From assembly GCF_000315625.1 (NCBI RefSeq), contig NW_005434628.1, positions 269,569 through 333,568 of the forward strand: 64,000 nt of DNA, read 5' to 3'. How positions within the stretch are numbered: the first letter of the stretch is position 1; each line of letters starts with the position of its first letter. Source of the DNA: Guillardia theta CCMP2712. Its lineage: Eukaryota; Cryptophyceae; Pyrenomonadales; Geminigeraceae. Positions 20,860-30,995 of this stretch are shown here, in pieces. The position numbers and the translations under genes are program-made. Below the pieces are notes generated by a model. That model was not told where the DNA came from. It did not search any database and saw only the letters and a program-made list of their open reading frames with translations.

Positions 20860-23800
20860 TTATTGATAAAGAGACATAGCATAATTGATACAAGATTGAT
20901 TGACATTCGCGTCGGTATACGTCTGAGCGATGGAACCGCAATCGGATATTGAAGTCGAGCCGCTTTGCAATGTTGTCGCATTGACCGCACACTTGACGCA
21001 TCCCCCGTACACAGCTACCTCGCTCACCCCTAGCACACCCGTGCCAGCCTTCTCGAGTCGAATGTACTGCCCGACATCCGAGCAGTTCATCGAGATGTGA
21101 GGGTTAGAAGTCTGTGTGAAAGAGGAAAGCTCCGGGACGTACGTAGACGAGTTGAAACGATAGAGGTCACTGGCGTATTGCTTGGGCCAACCTGTGCTAG
21201 GCTCTCCGACATTCACCGCGGTGGAGGCGTACATGTATGTTCCGTCATTCGCTCCGAAAGCAGATCCACCGGTAAACTGCCCGCACGAGGCGGTACCTGC
21301 CAACACCCCATCGAGCCAGAGGTTGATGGTTCCAGTGCTGATGATGTATTGCCAGGCTACAATGTGGTAGAGTCCATCTGCTGGGAAGGTGTACAGGTCG
21401 ATGCAAGCCGCGCCGATGATGCTGCCACCAACGGGAATAGACGTACTCCCATTCCCAGCTCGGAAGCGAAACACAGGTGTGGTGCTGCTGTCCCTCACAC
21501 CGATCCATGTGCCTGTATATGTAGCCCCGGCCTCAAAGATCAACCCGTCTGTGATGTTGGTAGGGAAGAGTACTCTGCATATGAAGAATTGATCGCTCGT
21601 ACCGTATGACTGACTGATGGCGCTGCTGAAACCGTACCTCGAAGAAGGGCTGAATGACGTCACGTACGCATCGAGCGGCAAAATGATCGTACCAATTGTG
21701 CCGCATAGTCTCCCTGAGCCAAGCACGGTCGAGTTGCTCAGGTATACGTTGACGTTCTCCGTGTTGGTGTAGTCGAGGTAATCCGGGTAGATGCGAACCT
21801 CTTGCACCAACTGCATGGATTGCAAGTCAACTTGCCAGTACAGGTCAGCGACGCTGCTCGTGACAGCGATGCTCTGTGGGCTATTGAAATATCCGTCGAT
21901 TGCCTTATCGGGGCCAGTGCCAGGAGATGCCGTGCTTGTCTGAGTAGACGGGCAGGCGCCCGCGCTGCACACCCTTGGAAGGTCGAAGGCGTTTCCCGAC
22001 GGACTCCAGGAGCCAGCAGCGCAAGGCAAACTGCATGGAGCCATGATATCCGGGCTCTCTTGGGTCGTCACTCCGTTGTCTGCACAGCTCACGCACCCAC
22101 CATACACCGCTACCTCGCTCAGCCCCAGTCTCGCCCTCCCGGGTTTCTGTATCGTGACATACTGGCCGAGATAGTCGCACCGTATGATCTCCTCTATGTT
22201 CCCCAACCTCGGGATCGAAGCCAGCTGGGGAACATCCGAGAAGGAGCTGAACTGGTAGAGGTCGCTGGCGTAATGGTTCGGCCACCCTGCTGTTGCCTCA
22301 CCGACTGTTATTGACGAATTGCAGCTCAAGATGTACGTTGCATCGTCGCCTCCGCTCCAAGAGGTGACGGCACTGTTCCACTCCGTGGTGGAGCTTGTTC
22401 CTTTCAAAGCTCCGTCTATCCAAAGATTGATCGTCCTCGTGCTCACGATGTACTGCCATGCAACAATGTGGTATTGGTCGTCAGAGGGAAAATCATGAAC
22501 GTCAATGCATGATGCCGTAGACGTGCCACCAGACCCCACGGTGATGTTCGTTCCTCCATCTCCTGCGCGCAATCGGAGCACAGGACGTGTGCTGCTGTCT
22601 CGGATTCCTAACCACGTGCCTGCATCCGAGCCCCCCGCTTCGAAGATCAGCCCATTCTGTACGTTACTTTGGAAGAACAACTTGCAAATGAAGAACATGT
22701 CGCTTGCACCCCATGACTGAGCAATAGCAGCAGAAAATCCAAAGGTACCCTGAGGGTTATAAGACTTGACTTTCACATCGAAGGGGGAAGTCAAGGATTC
22801 GATTTTTCCACATAGATGACCGGACCCAACGGTAGAGTTCTCACTCACAAACACAAACACACTCTCGCTCAGCGTGTAGTCCAGGTAATCTGGAAAGATA
22901 TGAACCTCCTGTACGAAGTTGAGAGCCGTGAGATTGACCTGCCAGTATGCATCGGTAGCGATCGCAGTCTCTGCAATGCTGTCGGCCTTGTTGTAGTAAC
23001 TGTCCACGGCTTTTGCGGCACCAGTGCTCGTGGAGGCATCAGAGGTCTGCACCGCTGGACATGCACCTGCGGTACAACTCCTCGCAAAGTTAATGGAGTA
23101 TCTGTACCTAGAGTACGAGCCGTTGGGACACGACATAGTACAGGGCACGGAAGCCATCACATTCACTGCATTGCAGATGCTGCTGCAGGTGCTGTCCTTG
23201 CCGCTCGAGCATGTCGAGCAGTTCGAGCATACTGTATCGCTGTTGTTGCTGCAGGCGCTGCTGATGTACTTGCCGCTCGGGCATGTCGAGCAGTATGCGC
23301 ATACTGTATCGCTGTTGTTGCTGCAGGCGCTGCTGATGTACTTGCCGATCGGGCATGTCGAGCAGTTCGAGCATACCGGGTTGCTCCAAGTTGCTATGTA
23401 TACATTGATGCTGTATGCATGGCCAACAACATTGTATGTGGGACCGGAATTCCAATAAAACCCGGTCCCCATAGTGTTGCCTTTTTCAAACCGCAAAATT
23501 TGATCTGTATAGATTGCAGTTGAGTTCGTTGATATGTAGGCTGCCAAGGAACTGTTGTCATCATAGTATGTGGAATAGTCGATTCCCCCAGATGAGGACC
23601 AATCTGCATGGATGAAGAAGTAATACCTGACAAAGAGCAGCTGGTTCTGCTTGTTGTAATACAGCCTTTCCTCCCACTGTGACAAGACAGAACCAGTATC
23701 TGAGAGCAAGGTTCGACTGTACGTCCATGACAAAGAGCATCCTATGCTCAAGTATACGTTGCCTGAGCAGGTACATGGCGAGCATACCGAGTCACTTGTA

Positions 23801-24285
23801 CCGCTACATCCCCCAGTCTTGTAATACCCACTAGGGCAGGATGAGCATGGGGAGCATACCGTATCATGCGTACCGCTGCATCCCCCAGTCTTGTAATACC
23901 CACTAGGACAGGTCGAGCATGTCGAGCACGCCGAGTCGCTTGTGTTGCTGCATCCCCCGCTCCTGTACTTCCCGCTGGGACAGGTCGAGCATGTCGAGCA
24001 TACCGTATCACTCGTACTGATACATCCCCCGCTCCTGTACTTTCCACTAGAACAAGTAGCGCATTTCAGGCAAGAATGGCTTGAAGAATCCCAGTAATAG
24101 TTGGAGTTGCAGTCACAGCCCGTGAAATGTCCTGGGTTGAGGGACTGACAAGAAACTTGATAGGAGTTCGGATCAACGCAAGACTGACAAGAAGACTCAG
24201 AGCTGCAAGCCTGTGAGATGGAGGTATCGCACTCCATCCCATAATCATACAGCAACACCAACATACACGCCTGCCCCCACTGCAT
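20860..24285 (-). CDS. Secreted-type 1141-aa protein: cysteine-rich repeats plus two discoidin domains each interrupted by a LamG-like insert
   Basis: A single uninterrupted reading frame, unusual in this intron-rich window. Residues 70-170 and 303-360 carry ephrin-receptor/TNFR-like repeats of about 23 residues (CSTCPSGKYRSGGCSNTSDS type). Residues 409-495 look like the first half of a fucolectin/discoidin domain (AKAVDSYYNKADS, AYWQVNLTAL, HLCGKI). Residues 505-690 resemble a LamG/concanavalin jellyroll (GLIFEAGG, YHIVAWQYIVSTRTINLWIDG). Residues 700-732 complete the discoidin fold (GQYVTIQKPG, GLSEVAVYGG). The whole arrangement repeats at 777-1096. Many N-x-S/T sites and cysteines suggest an extracellular glycoprotein binding carbohydrate. 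The ATG at 24285 gives only a weak signal sequence, so an upstream exon may supply it. No C-terminal membrane helix is seen. Confidence 0.8.
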   Translation of the reverse strand: MQWGQACMLVLLYDYGMECDTSISQACSSESSCQSCVDPNSYQVSCQSLNPGHFTGCDCNSNYYWDSSSHSCLKCATCSSGKYRSGGCISTSDTVCSTCSTCPSGKYRSGGCSNTSDSACSTCSTCPSGYYKTGGCSGTHDTVCSPCSSCPSGYYKTGGCSGTSDSVCSPCTCSGNVYLSIGCSLSWTYSRTLLSDTGSVLSQWEERLYYNKQNQLLFVRYYFFIHADWSSSGGIDYSTYYDDNSSLAAYISTNSTAIYTDQILRFEKGNTMGTGFYWNSGPTYNVVGHAYSINVYIATWSNPVCSNCSTCPIGKYISSACSNNSDTVCAYCSTCPSGKYISSACSNNSDTVCSNCSTCSSGKDSTCSSICNAVNVMASVPCTMSCPNGSYSRYRYSINFARSCTAGACPAVQTSDASTSTGAAKAVDSYYNKADSIAETAIATDAYWQVNLTALNFVQEVHIFPDYLDYTLSESVFVFVSENSTVGSGHLCGKIESLTSPFDVKVKSYNPQGTFGFSAAIAQSWGASDMFFICKLFFQSNVQNGLIFEAGGSDAGTWLGIRDSSTRPVLRLRAGDGGTNITVGSGGTSTASCIDVHDFPSDDQYHIVAWQYIVSTRTINLWIDGALKGTSSTTEWNSAVTSWSGGDDATYILSCNSSITVGEATAGWPNHYASDLYQFSSFSDVPQLASIPRLGNIEEIIRCDYLGQYVTIQKPGRARLGLSEVAVYGGCVSCADNGVTTQESPDIMAPCSLPCAAGSWSPSGNAFDLPRVCSAGACPSTQTSTASPGTGPDKAIDGYFNSPQSIAVTSSVADLYWQVDLQSMQLVQEVRIYPDYLDYTNTENVNVYLSNSTVLGSGRLCGTIGTIILPLDAYVTSFSPSSRYGFSSAISQSYGTSDQFFICRVLFPTNITDGLIFEAGATYTGTWIGVRDSSTTPVFRFRAGNGSTSIPVGGSIIGAACIDLYTFPADGLYHIVAWQYIISTGTINLWLDGVLAGTASCGQFTGGSAFGANDGTYMYASTAVNVGEPSTGWPKQYASDLYRFNSSTYVPELSSFTQTSNPHISMNCSDVGQYIRLEKAGTGVLGVSEVAVYGGCVKCAVNATTLQSGSTSISDCGSIAQTYTDANVNQSCINYAMSLYQ

Positions 24286-24539
24286 ATCGCTCCCGGGTCG
24301 CCGAGTTTTGAAATGTATGCCTTAAAATTCCAAAATAAAAGCAACAATGAATTATTACGAGTCACGGTTTCAATTCATGGTTGTTTTCAATGAACTTGAA
24401 AGAGGGGCCAGGTGGGCTTGTGGGACTACTGGCAGCCACCCACCCCCCTTCTTAGGTTCGGCCTTTTGTACGAGTTTGTGCCACTCGAGGGCGGGTGGCC
24501 CTCGGAAGTTAAGAATCAACTTTTGACGTTCTCTTTGAC

Positions 24540-24920
24540 TTCCGGGGTGCTGCGATCCGCCGGGAGGCCCGGGTGCCAGTACCGTCCGACACTCCGGGGT
24601 GACTGCGAAGGCGGCCCGGGGCCCGGGGGGCGGTGTAGCAGGCCCTCACTTACTCTGTGAGGGGATTGGACCAGTTCTTTTCAAAGGCTTGTTACAGTGC
24701 GCCCGGACCCACTGCCCATTTCGACCCACTGACTTACTAGTTAGTCAGGCTCCCCGTGTATTACTGAGGGGCAGTGGGCCGGCCCGGGGTCACCCGGTTT
24801 AGGCACGGCTACTGCCGCTCCCTCCATGATCCCCCGGGTACTGAGTACCTCCGCCGAGCGGTTCAAACTGGATGTGAACTTCGGAAATGCGCGGCCAGTC
24901 GGTGGCACTGAGCGGACACC
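24540..24920. repeat. GC-rich island (GGCCCGG family) upstream of the 1141-aa gene
   Basis: A GC-rich stretch with GGCCCGGGGCCCGGGG, GGGCCGGCCCGGGG and CACTCCGGGGTGACTG words. It shares vocabulary with the other islands in the window. The GC content falls off towards the inverted repeat that starts near 25385. Confidence 0.55.
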
Positions 24921-25384
24921 GTGTTTCGCGGCTTCTGAGAAAATGTCTCGAGATGTTTTCGAAGCCTGAGGACTCCGGGACTCCCGGGAGGATCCGAGTG
25001 AGTCTGTCATCGGCGTCCCGAGAGTCCAAGGTGCGTGACTTCGACTTATTATATCACTGCCCCCGGAAACCCGGTGGCATACAAAAAACAACAAATTACT
25101 TCCGAAGTTCAATGTATATTCATTCGTGTGAAACATGGTACTACGGCTTCTGGCGGGCGGATTTGACAAAACAAGTGCAAGGTTTACTCGAGCCTGCAGC
25201 AGGCATTTCATAGGTCCGCCTCAGACATTTGGGTTTGTCTAAAAAACTTGACCGCCGAATGCGGAAGCAGCAGGAAGGAGGAAACAGAACGAGAGAGAGA
25301 TTAGAAAACAAGTCACCCGAAAGATAATCGTATCAAGGATATAATCTGCCTCAAGGAATATCATCTTCTCGAGGATATCATCGT

Positions 25385-26098
25385 CTTATCAAGGATATCA
25401 TAATCGTTTCAACTCAAAGCACATCCCCTGCTGAGCAGGATAAGCGCAAATGATTGTTAAGATGTCCTCACGACAGCAGGGCGATCTCGTCATCCACAGC
25501 AACATCTTGAAGCCTAGAGAACAGTAACCAAAACAAAAACATGATGACAAGGACGGTGATCACAGCGTACCATGGGCTCATCCCCACCTGCCTCCCTCCT
25601 CTCCTTCTCCTGCACTTGATGCATGCTCGAGGTACGCGGTTCCCGCAGACTAGACCGTATCACACTGACCCCTTGCTCTCAGCTCTGGGCCCCTCCGACC
25701 GCGACGCTGGAAGCTGCAGAGAGCTGGAGAGGAGGGGCCTGACCCAGCTGGACGCGGCAGAGACTGAGAGATGGCTGCGGTGCCACCATGTCGGGGAGGA
25801 GGCGGTCCAGGCCATGGGAGGAAGCAACGTGACGGGAGCAGAGCTCGTGGTAGGAGAGGACGCGGAGAGGCAGGAGGACTCTAAGCTGTATGATCGCTCC
25901 AGGGGATGTCGAGGAGCGAGCTGGGAGAGGTGATGGGGATGAGCGCGGTGAGCTGGCGGCAGCGAGGGGGAGCTGGAAGATGAGGTGGCGGCAGGTGCAG
26001 GCGTGGAGGCTGAGGAAGCTAGCGATGCAAGGTGAGCGCGAGGCAGGGGAGGAGCAGGTGAGGCGGAGGCTTGAGGATGGAACAGATCTTGAAAGCGA
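25385..26098. repeat. Inverted repeat, left arm
   Basis: The sequence from about 25385 to 26098 reappears as reverse complement at about 28945-29610 with only scattered substitutions, plus one block of about 38 bp missing from the right arm. This arm carries the 5' exons of the glycosyltransferase gene. Arm ends are approximate because the outer boundary lies in divergent AT-rich sequence. Confidence 0.85.
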
Positions 26099-27216
26099 TG
26101 ACATGCAAGGAGCAGGGGAGGTCTTGGGTGAAGTGCGAGCAGCACCAAGGGATCAACAGCTGCTTATCCCATCGTGTCTGCCTGGACGTGACGGCGAGAA
26201 CGTTGGAGTACTTCGGCAGCAGCTCGCACGAAGCGTCTTTCGAAACCTATATCGCAGCCAAGTATCCTCCTTACTCGACTAACGAGGATGTGCTGCATGT
26301 GGAGCGATCGCCTGGGGAATGCGAGGGCTGTGAGTTCTTGCCCGGGACGTTCGCACTGGTAGGAAGGTACTACCCGCCCAACAGAGCACACGTGCTGGGA
26401 GATGAGGTGTGGGCGCTGTTCCAGGCGTTGAGCATCTGGGGGATGGAGGAGGAGTACAGGGAGGTACAGATCGTCCTGTGGGAGGAGGGGCGCAACGCGG
26501 ATGTGTTCGAGCTCGTCAACCCCCGGCCCGTGTGGACGACAGGGACGCTACTCAACGAGCACGGGAACTATGTCTGCATGGAGTCGCTTGTCTTCGGGCT
26601 CGCGCACCTCGGGTACGCTTTAGGGCATGCGTGCGAGCTGGGGCGGAGCTTGCGGTGCCGGCCCGCGTACCTAGCTCCTTTCCAGCAGAACGTGGTGCGG
26701 TTTCGACGACTGGCTCTGGAGCTGCACTCGATCCGGGAGAAGATGCCGCCTCAGCGCGCTCAGGTGGTGGTGATGCGCAAGGGCAGGAGGGCCCTCAACT
26801 CCATCCGCATCGTCAACACGGAGGAGGTGGCGGCGGCACTCGGAGAGCTGGAGGTGACGGTGCTGTCAGCGGACTGGTCGACGATGAGGAGCAAGGAGCA
26901 GCTGGCGGTGATGTCGGGGACCGACGTGCTCTTCTCCCTGCCCGGCAGCGACGTCATGAACGCCATCTGGATGCCGTTGGACCGCTCGCTCGTCACGCCC
27001 TGCCGCATCTTCGCCGACGGAGCGGTGGAGCATGGGAACGAGGCGGAGATCTGGTTCGGGTACCTGCACAACGTGACGCGATGGTGCGACTTCAACAGGA
27101 CGCGCGACGTGACGTCGTACAAGCAGTCGAGCTACATGACCGTGCCGGTGGACGTGATGAGGAGGCTGGTCGAGGAGCAGCTGAGGAGGCTGAGAGAGAA
27201 GGGATACGTGCAGTGA
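25541..27216 (+). CDS. GT61-type (DUF563) glycosyltransferase
   Basis: Probable Golgi/ER type II membrane glycosyltransferase. Exon 1 starts at ATG 25541 with a hydrophobic segment (LPPLLLLHLMHA), with a donor after CGAG and a 51-nt intron. The next exon begins LGPSDRDAGS, followed by short exons and a long final exon from about 26075 to the stop at 27216. The last exon has the family's C-terminal pattern: RRALNSIRIVNTEEV, a region of about 30 residues, KEQLAVMSGTDVLFSLPGS, then MNAIWMPL, equivalent to the R-x-x-N-E and E-Q-x-x-l-x-g-a-d-v-l-x-G-x-x-G core of DUF563/GT61. The acceptor and donor sugars cannot be inferred. The 5' exons lie inside the left inverted-repeat arm. Middle exon borders (25900-26075) are tentative. 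Confidence 0.72.
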
Positions 27217-27464
27217 AGGTGTTATGCTGCTGAAAGTGAAGAAAGCACAGGTTCAAGTTAGCGGTGCTGATACTGGTCTCAGCTTGCAAATCTCTTAGTC
27301 AAGGTTGTCCCAAATATTCATCAGCGCTCGTAAAGGTATTTAACACTTCATTGATGCAATACTCTCCTCGCCGCGTATCCCAGTCTTCCCCTCCTATACA
27401 TGAAAGCTTCGTGCATTCTGATATTCATATCTGTGCTCCTCGCATGTTACCGCTGTCCTCCGGC

Positions 27465-28106
27465 TCACCTTTTACACCTCAAACACGGTACTGCTGCCCT
27501 CGCCTTGGCTCCCTCCTTCCTCCTCTCCATATTCCCGGGACTGGGACACGACGAGGTCCTCCGAAACATGCCCCCCTCCTCTCTCCCTGCGTCCGAGGAG
27601 CCGGAGCTGCCGTGCTCGGTTTGGATGACGTTGGCGTAGAAGCGGCTCCTGCTCGACAGCCTCCTCTTCCCTCCCGCAACACTCGTGCTAGCGCTGCTGG
27701 TGCTGATCGGAGTGCGGCCGAAGCTGGGAGGCCTCGCGAAGCCGTCGGTGCACGCATGCAGAGACAGGGAGAAGCGGTGTTGCTTGAAGCCCTCGCTGTT
27801 CAGATGCTTCGCGTGGAACCGGCTCCCACTTGACCACGTGTGATGAAAGGAGTGATGCGAGTCTGCAGATACATCACTTCTCCTCCTGCTCCTCGAAATA
27901 TCAACTGTGTCGCTCCCTCCCTCGTCTGACTTTGCTCGAGCTGCTCTCCGCTCCCGGGTTACGGCGTTGGTGGTGTGGGGTTGGAAGAAGATGGCGCAGA
28001 GGGCTTGGAAGGGGGATAGGAGGACGCAGAGGCAGGTGGAGAGGAGGTGGACGAGGAGGAGCGGGGGGGACTTGGGTGAGGACGTAGCTGAGGGAGTATG
28101 TGACAT
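27465..28106 (-). CDS. Hypothetical 213-aa protein with N-terminal hydrophobic segment
   Basis: I do not recognise it. A single open frame with an N-terminal hydrophobic stretch (LLLVHLLSTCLCVLLSPF) is followed by Ser/Arg/Gly-rich sequence (SRSRFYANVIQTEHGSSGSS). Its 3' part has a diverged duplicate at 28735-28895 in the same orientation, where the same frame (SRFYANVVRTEHGSSGSWEAG) is kept. This suggests the frame has been coding. It converges with the glycosyltransferase (250-bp spacing). Low-complexity composition limits confidence. Confidence 0.4.
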   Translation of the reverse strand: MSHTPSATSSPKSPPLLLVHLLSTCLCVLLSPFQALCAIFFQPHTTNAVTRERRAARAKSDEGGSDTVDISRSRRRSDVSADSHHSFHHTWSSGSRFHAKHLNSEGFKQHRFSLSLHACTDGFARPPSFGRTPISTSSASTSVAGGKRRLSSRSRFYANVIQTEHGSSGSSDAGREEGGMFRRTSSCPSPGNMERRKEGAKARAAVPCLRCKR

Positions 28107-28734
28107 CTGCTGATGTTGGGCGTCGAAGTAGAGAGGGGAGCAGGATGTAGGGCTTCAAGTTAGCTGCGGATTCATGTAAACCCCGCCCCCCCCTCAAAGT
28201 ACCATTCCTTTGGGTACATAAACGATGACCGCCTCCATTCTTTGAAGTGAAACCATCACTCAGTCAGGAGCTTCACAAGCCTGCCAGGTTCGAACTAACT
28301 TCCTAGACGCATAACATTCACCGGGGCACTTCTGACAGGTCAAGACATCTTTGACTTCAAGTTCTCGGCCATGATAGCTAGCATTGGAGCTGATCGGCTC
28401 TCGGAATGTGTCTTGACTCTACCGTCTAACTGAAGAGCCCTCGTCCCTACCCTCTAAACGGGTCTCAGATATTTCATCTCGTCCAGCACCAAGCGCTTGA
28501 CTCGAGGCCTTCTCAAACTCGCTGCGAGTAGACAACTGGGTGTTGGTGAAGAAAAAACTTGCCAATCGCTTTCACCAGACCGATTGAAAGTATCAAATGA
28601 ATGTTGGAAGTATTCAAATGAAGTTCAAATGAAGACTCGTATACTCTCCAAGACAGAGTGCAACATGTTTTGATGAGTTGTATGGTACTGCGAGAACATT
28701 CCACTGATCCTTCATTGACCCCGAAACATGTCTC

Positions 28735-28895
28735 CTCCTCTCTCCCTGCCTCCCAAGAGCCGGAGCTGCCGTGCTCGGTCCGCACGACGTTGGCGTAGAA
28801 GCGGCTCCCGCTCGACAGCCTCCCCTCCCCCCACGCAACGTTCGTGCTAGCGCTGCTGGTGCTGCTCGGAGTGCTCCTCCTTGAGCTGGGGGAGG
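28735..28895 (-). pseudogene. Partial duplicate of the 3' part of the 27465-28106 gene
   Basis: About 160 bp closely matching 27580-27735 in direct orientation, including the RLSS-x-SRFYANV segment. It abuts the inner end of the right inverted-repeat arm, so a truncated glycosyltransferase 5' end and a truncated 3' end of the neighbouring gene are fused. No complete gene remains. Confidence 0.65.
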
Positions 28896-28944
28896 AGGTG
28901 GCTTGGGAGGCGATGCAGGAAGAAGGGAGGGAGACTGGGCGGCG

Positions 28945-29463
28945 CTTTCAAGATCGGTTCCATCCTCAAGCCTCCGCCTCACCTGCTCCTCCCCCCTCCA
29001 CGCCTGCACCTGCCGCCACCTCATCTTCCAGCTCCCCCTCGCTGCCGCCAGCTCACCGCGCTCATCCCCATCACCTCTACCAGCTCGCTCCTCGACATCC
29101 CCTGGAGCGATCATACAGCTTAGAGTCCTCCTGCCTCTCCGCGTCCTCTCCCACCACGAGCTCTGCTCCCGTCACGTTGCTTCCTCCTATGGCCTGGACC
29201 GCCTCCTCCCCGACATGGTGGCACCGCAGCCATCTCTCAATCTCTGCCGCGTCCAGCTGGGCCAGGCCCCTCCTCTCCAGCTCTCTGCAGCTTCCAGCGT
29301 CGCGGTCGGAGGGGCCCAGAGCTGAGAGCAAGGGGTCAGTGTGATACGGTCTAGTCTGCGGGAACCGCGTACCTCGAGCATGCATCAAGTGCAGGAGAAG
29401 GAGAGGAGGGAGGCAGGTGGGGCTGAGCCCATGGTACGCTGTGATCACCGTCCTTGTCATCAT
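28945..29463 (-). pseudogene. Truncated copy of the GT61 gene 5' region
   Basis: The reverse-complement copy of the glycosyltransferase start keeps the ATG (29463), the hydrophobic segment and the second exon with a few substitutions (for example Ile to Ser after AYHGL and Thr to Ala in GLTQ). Similarity stops right after the LEDGTDLES frame, so the whole catalytic exon is absent. A block of about 38 bp spanning one small exon and its donor is also deleted. Confidence 0.8.
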
Positions 29464-29610
29464 GTTTTTGTTTTGGTTACTGTTCTCTAGGCTTCAAGAT
29501 GTTGCTGTCGATGACGAGATCGCCCTGCTGTCGTGAGGACATCTTAACAATCATTTGCGCTTATCCTGCTCAGCAGGATTATTACAAGATGATGATATCC
29601 TTGATAAGAT
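28945..29610. repeat. Inverted repeat, right arm
   Basis: Reverse complement of 25385-26098. The outer end (TGATATCCTTGATAAG near 29597-29612) lies 30 bp before the minisatellite. The inner end joins the partial duplicate at 28735-28895. Confidence 0.85.
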
Positions 29611-29642
29611 CGCGCGCCGGGTCACGGCGGGGCCGCGACTAG

Positions 29643-30612
29643 AAACTCTCATCAGCCTTATTAGGAACTTTCATCAGCCTTATTAGGAACTCTCATCAGT
29701 CTTATTAGGAACTCTCATCAGTCTTATTAGGAACTTTCATCAGTCTCATTAGGAACTCTCATCAGTCTTATTAGGAACTCTCATCAGCCTTATTAGGAAC
29801 TTTCATCAGTCTTCTTAGGAACTTTCATCAGTCTTATTAGGAACTTTCATCAGTCTCTCATTAGGAACTTTCATCAGTCTTATTAGGAACTTTCATCAGC
29901 CTTATTAGGAACTTTCATCAGTCTCTCATTAGGAACTTTCATCAGTCTTATTAGGAACTTTCATCAGCCTTATTAGGAACTCTCATCAGCCTTATTAGGA
30001 ACTTTCATCAGCCTTATTAGGAACTCTCATCAGCCTTATTAGGAACTCTCATCAGCCTTATTAGGAACTCTCATCAGCCTTATTAGGAACTTTCATCAGC
30101 CTTATTAGGAACTCTCATCAGTCTTATTAGGAACTCTCATCAGTCTTATTAGGAACTCTCATCAGCCTTATTAGGAACTCTCATCAGCCTCTCATTAGGA
30201 ACTTTCATCATCAGTCTTATTAGGAACTCTCATCAGCCTTATTAGGAACTCTCATCAGTCTTATTAGGAACTCTCATCAGTCTTATTAGGAACTCTCATC
30301 AGCCTTATTAGGAACTCTCATCAGCCTTATTAGGAACTTTCATCAGTCTCTCATTAGGAACTTTCATCAGTCTTATTAGGAACTTTCATCAGCCTTATTA
30401 GGAACTTTCATCAGTCTCATTAGGAACTTTCATCAGTCTTATTAGGAACTCTCATCAGTCTTATTAGGAACTTTCATCAGTCTTATTAGGAACTTTCATC
30501 AGTCTTATTAGGAACTCTCATCAGTCTTATTAGGAACTTTCATCAGTCTTATTAGGAACTTTCATCAGTCTTATTAGGAACTTTCATCAGCCTTATTAGG
30601 AACTTTCATCAT
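29643..30612. repeat. 22-bp minisatellite, about 43 copies
   Basis: Tandem units of consensus TTATTAGGAACTYTCATCAGYC cover about 970 bp. Variants alternate TCTCATCAGCC, TTTCATCAGTC and CTCATTAGG forms, and a few units have small insertions such as CATCATCAG near 30208. There are no unique spacers and no coding frame. Confidence 0.95.
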
Positions 30613-30619
30613 CCGTTAT

Positions 30620-30990
30620 TTCACGGACGTTACTGCAATACTACCGTCAGGACAAATTCAAATTGACCCCACCCTATCAAGTGCTTTTCCTCCTGACCCT
30701 ACCCCCTTTTCTTGAGGTGTACCCCTATCTGAATGTTATTTTTCTCTTAGATTTACGGGTACAAGCAGTGATTGTTTGTTGACTACCGGTACTATCATTC
30801 CTGGAGCCCCTCCTTCTTCCTTCACCTCGTCGTGTACAGCTTTGCCTTGTCCTGTTCCCCTGTCAGTCGTCCTCGAGCCCTCACTCGTACGACATCACGG
30901 CCTTCCAGGCGTCTTCTTCATCCTCTTTTGCTGACTGACATCTCCGTCGCTGCTCCATCTTCTACACTGACCCTCTTTGACTAACGAGCA
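30620..30990. promoter_or_regulatory. Upstream region of the SUN-domain gene
   Basis: A short spacer between the minisatellite and the SUN gene. It contains a GTACCCC/ACCCCTA block (30650-30730) and pyrimidine-rich DNA up to the ATG. No defined core promoter motif is recognised. Confidence 0.35.
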
Positions 30991-30995
30991 AGGAT

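Noticed and set aside
26409-27233. 274-aa plus-strand open frame
   Set aside because: A shifted-frame shadow of the GT61 catalytic exon, Arg/Gly-rich from high GC content.
29643-30612. CRISPR-like array
   Set aside because: Units are directly adjacent 22-mers with no unique spacers, and the window is eukaryotic. It is a minisatellite.
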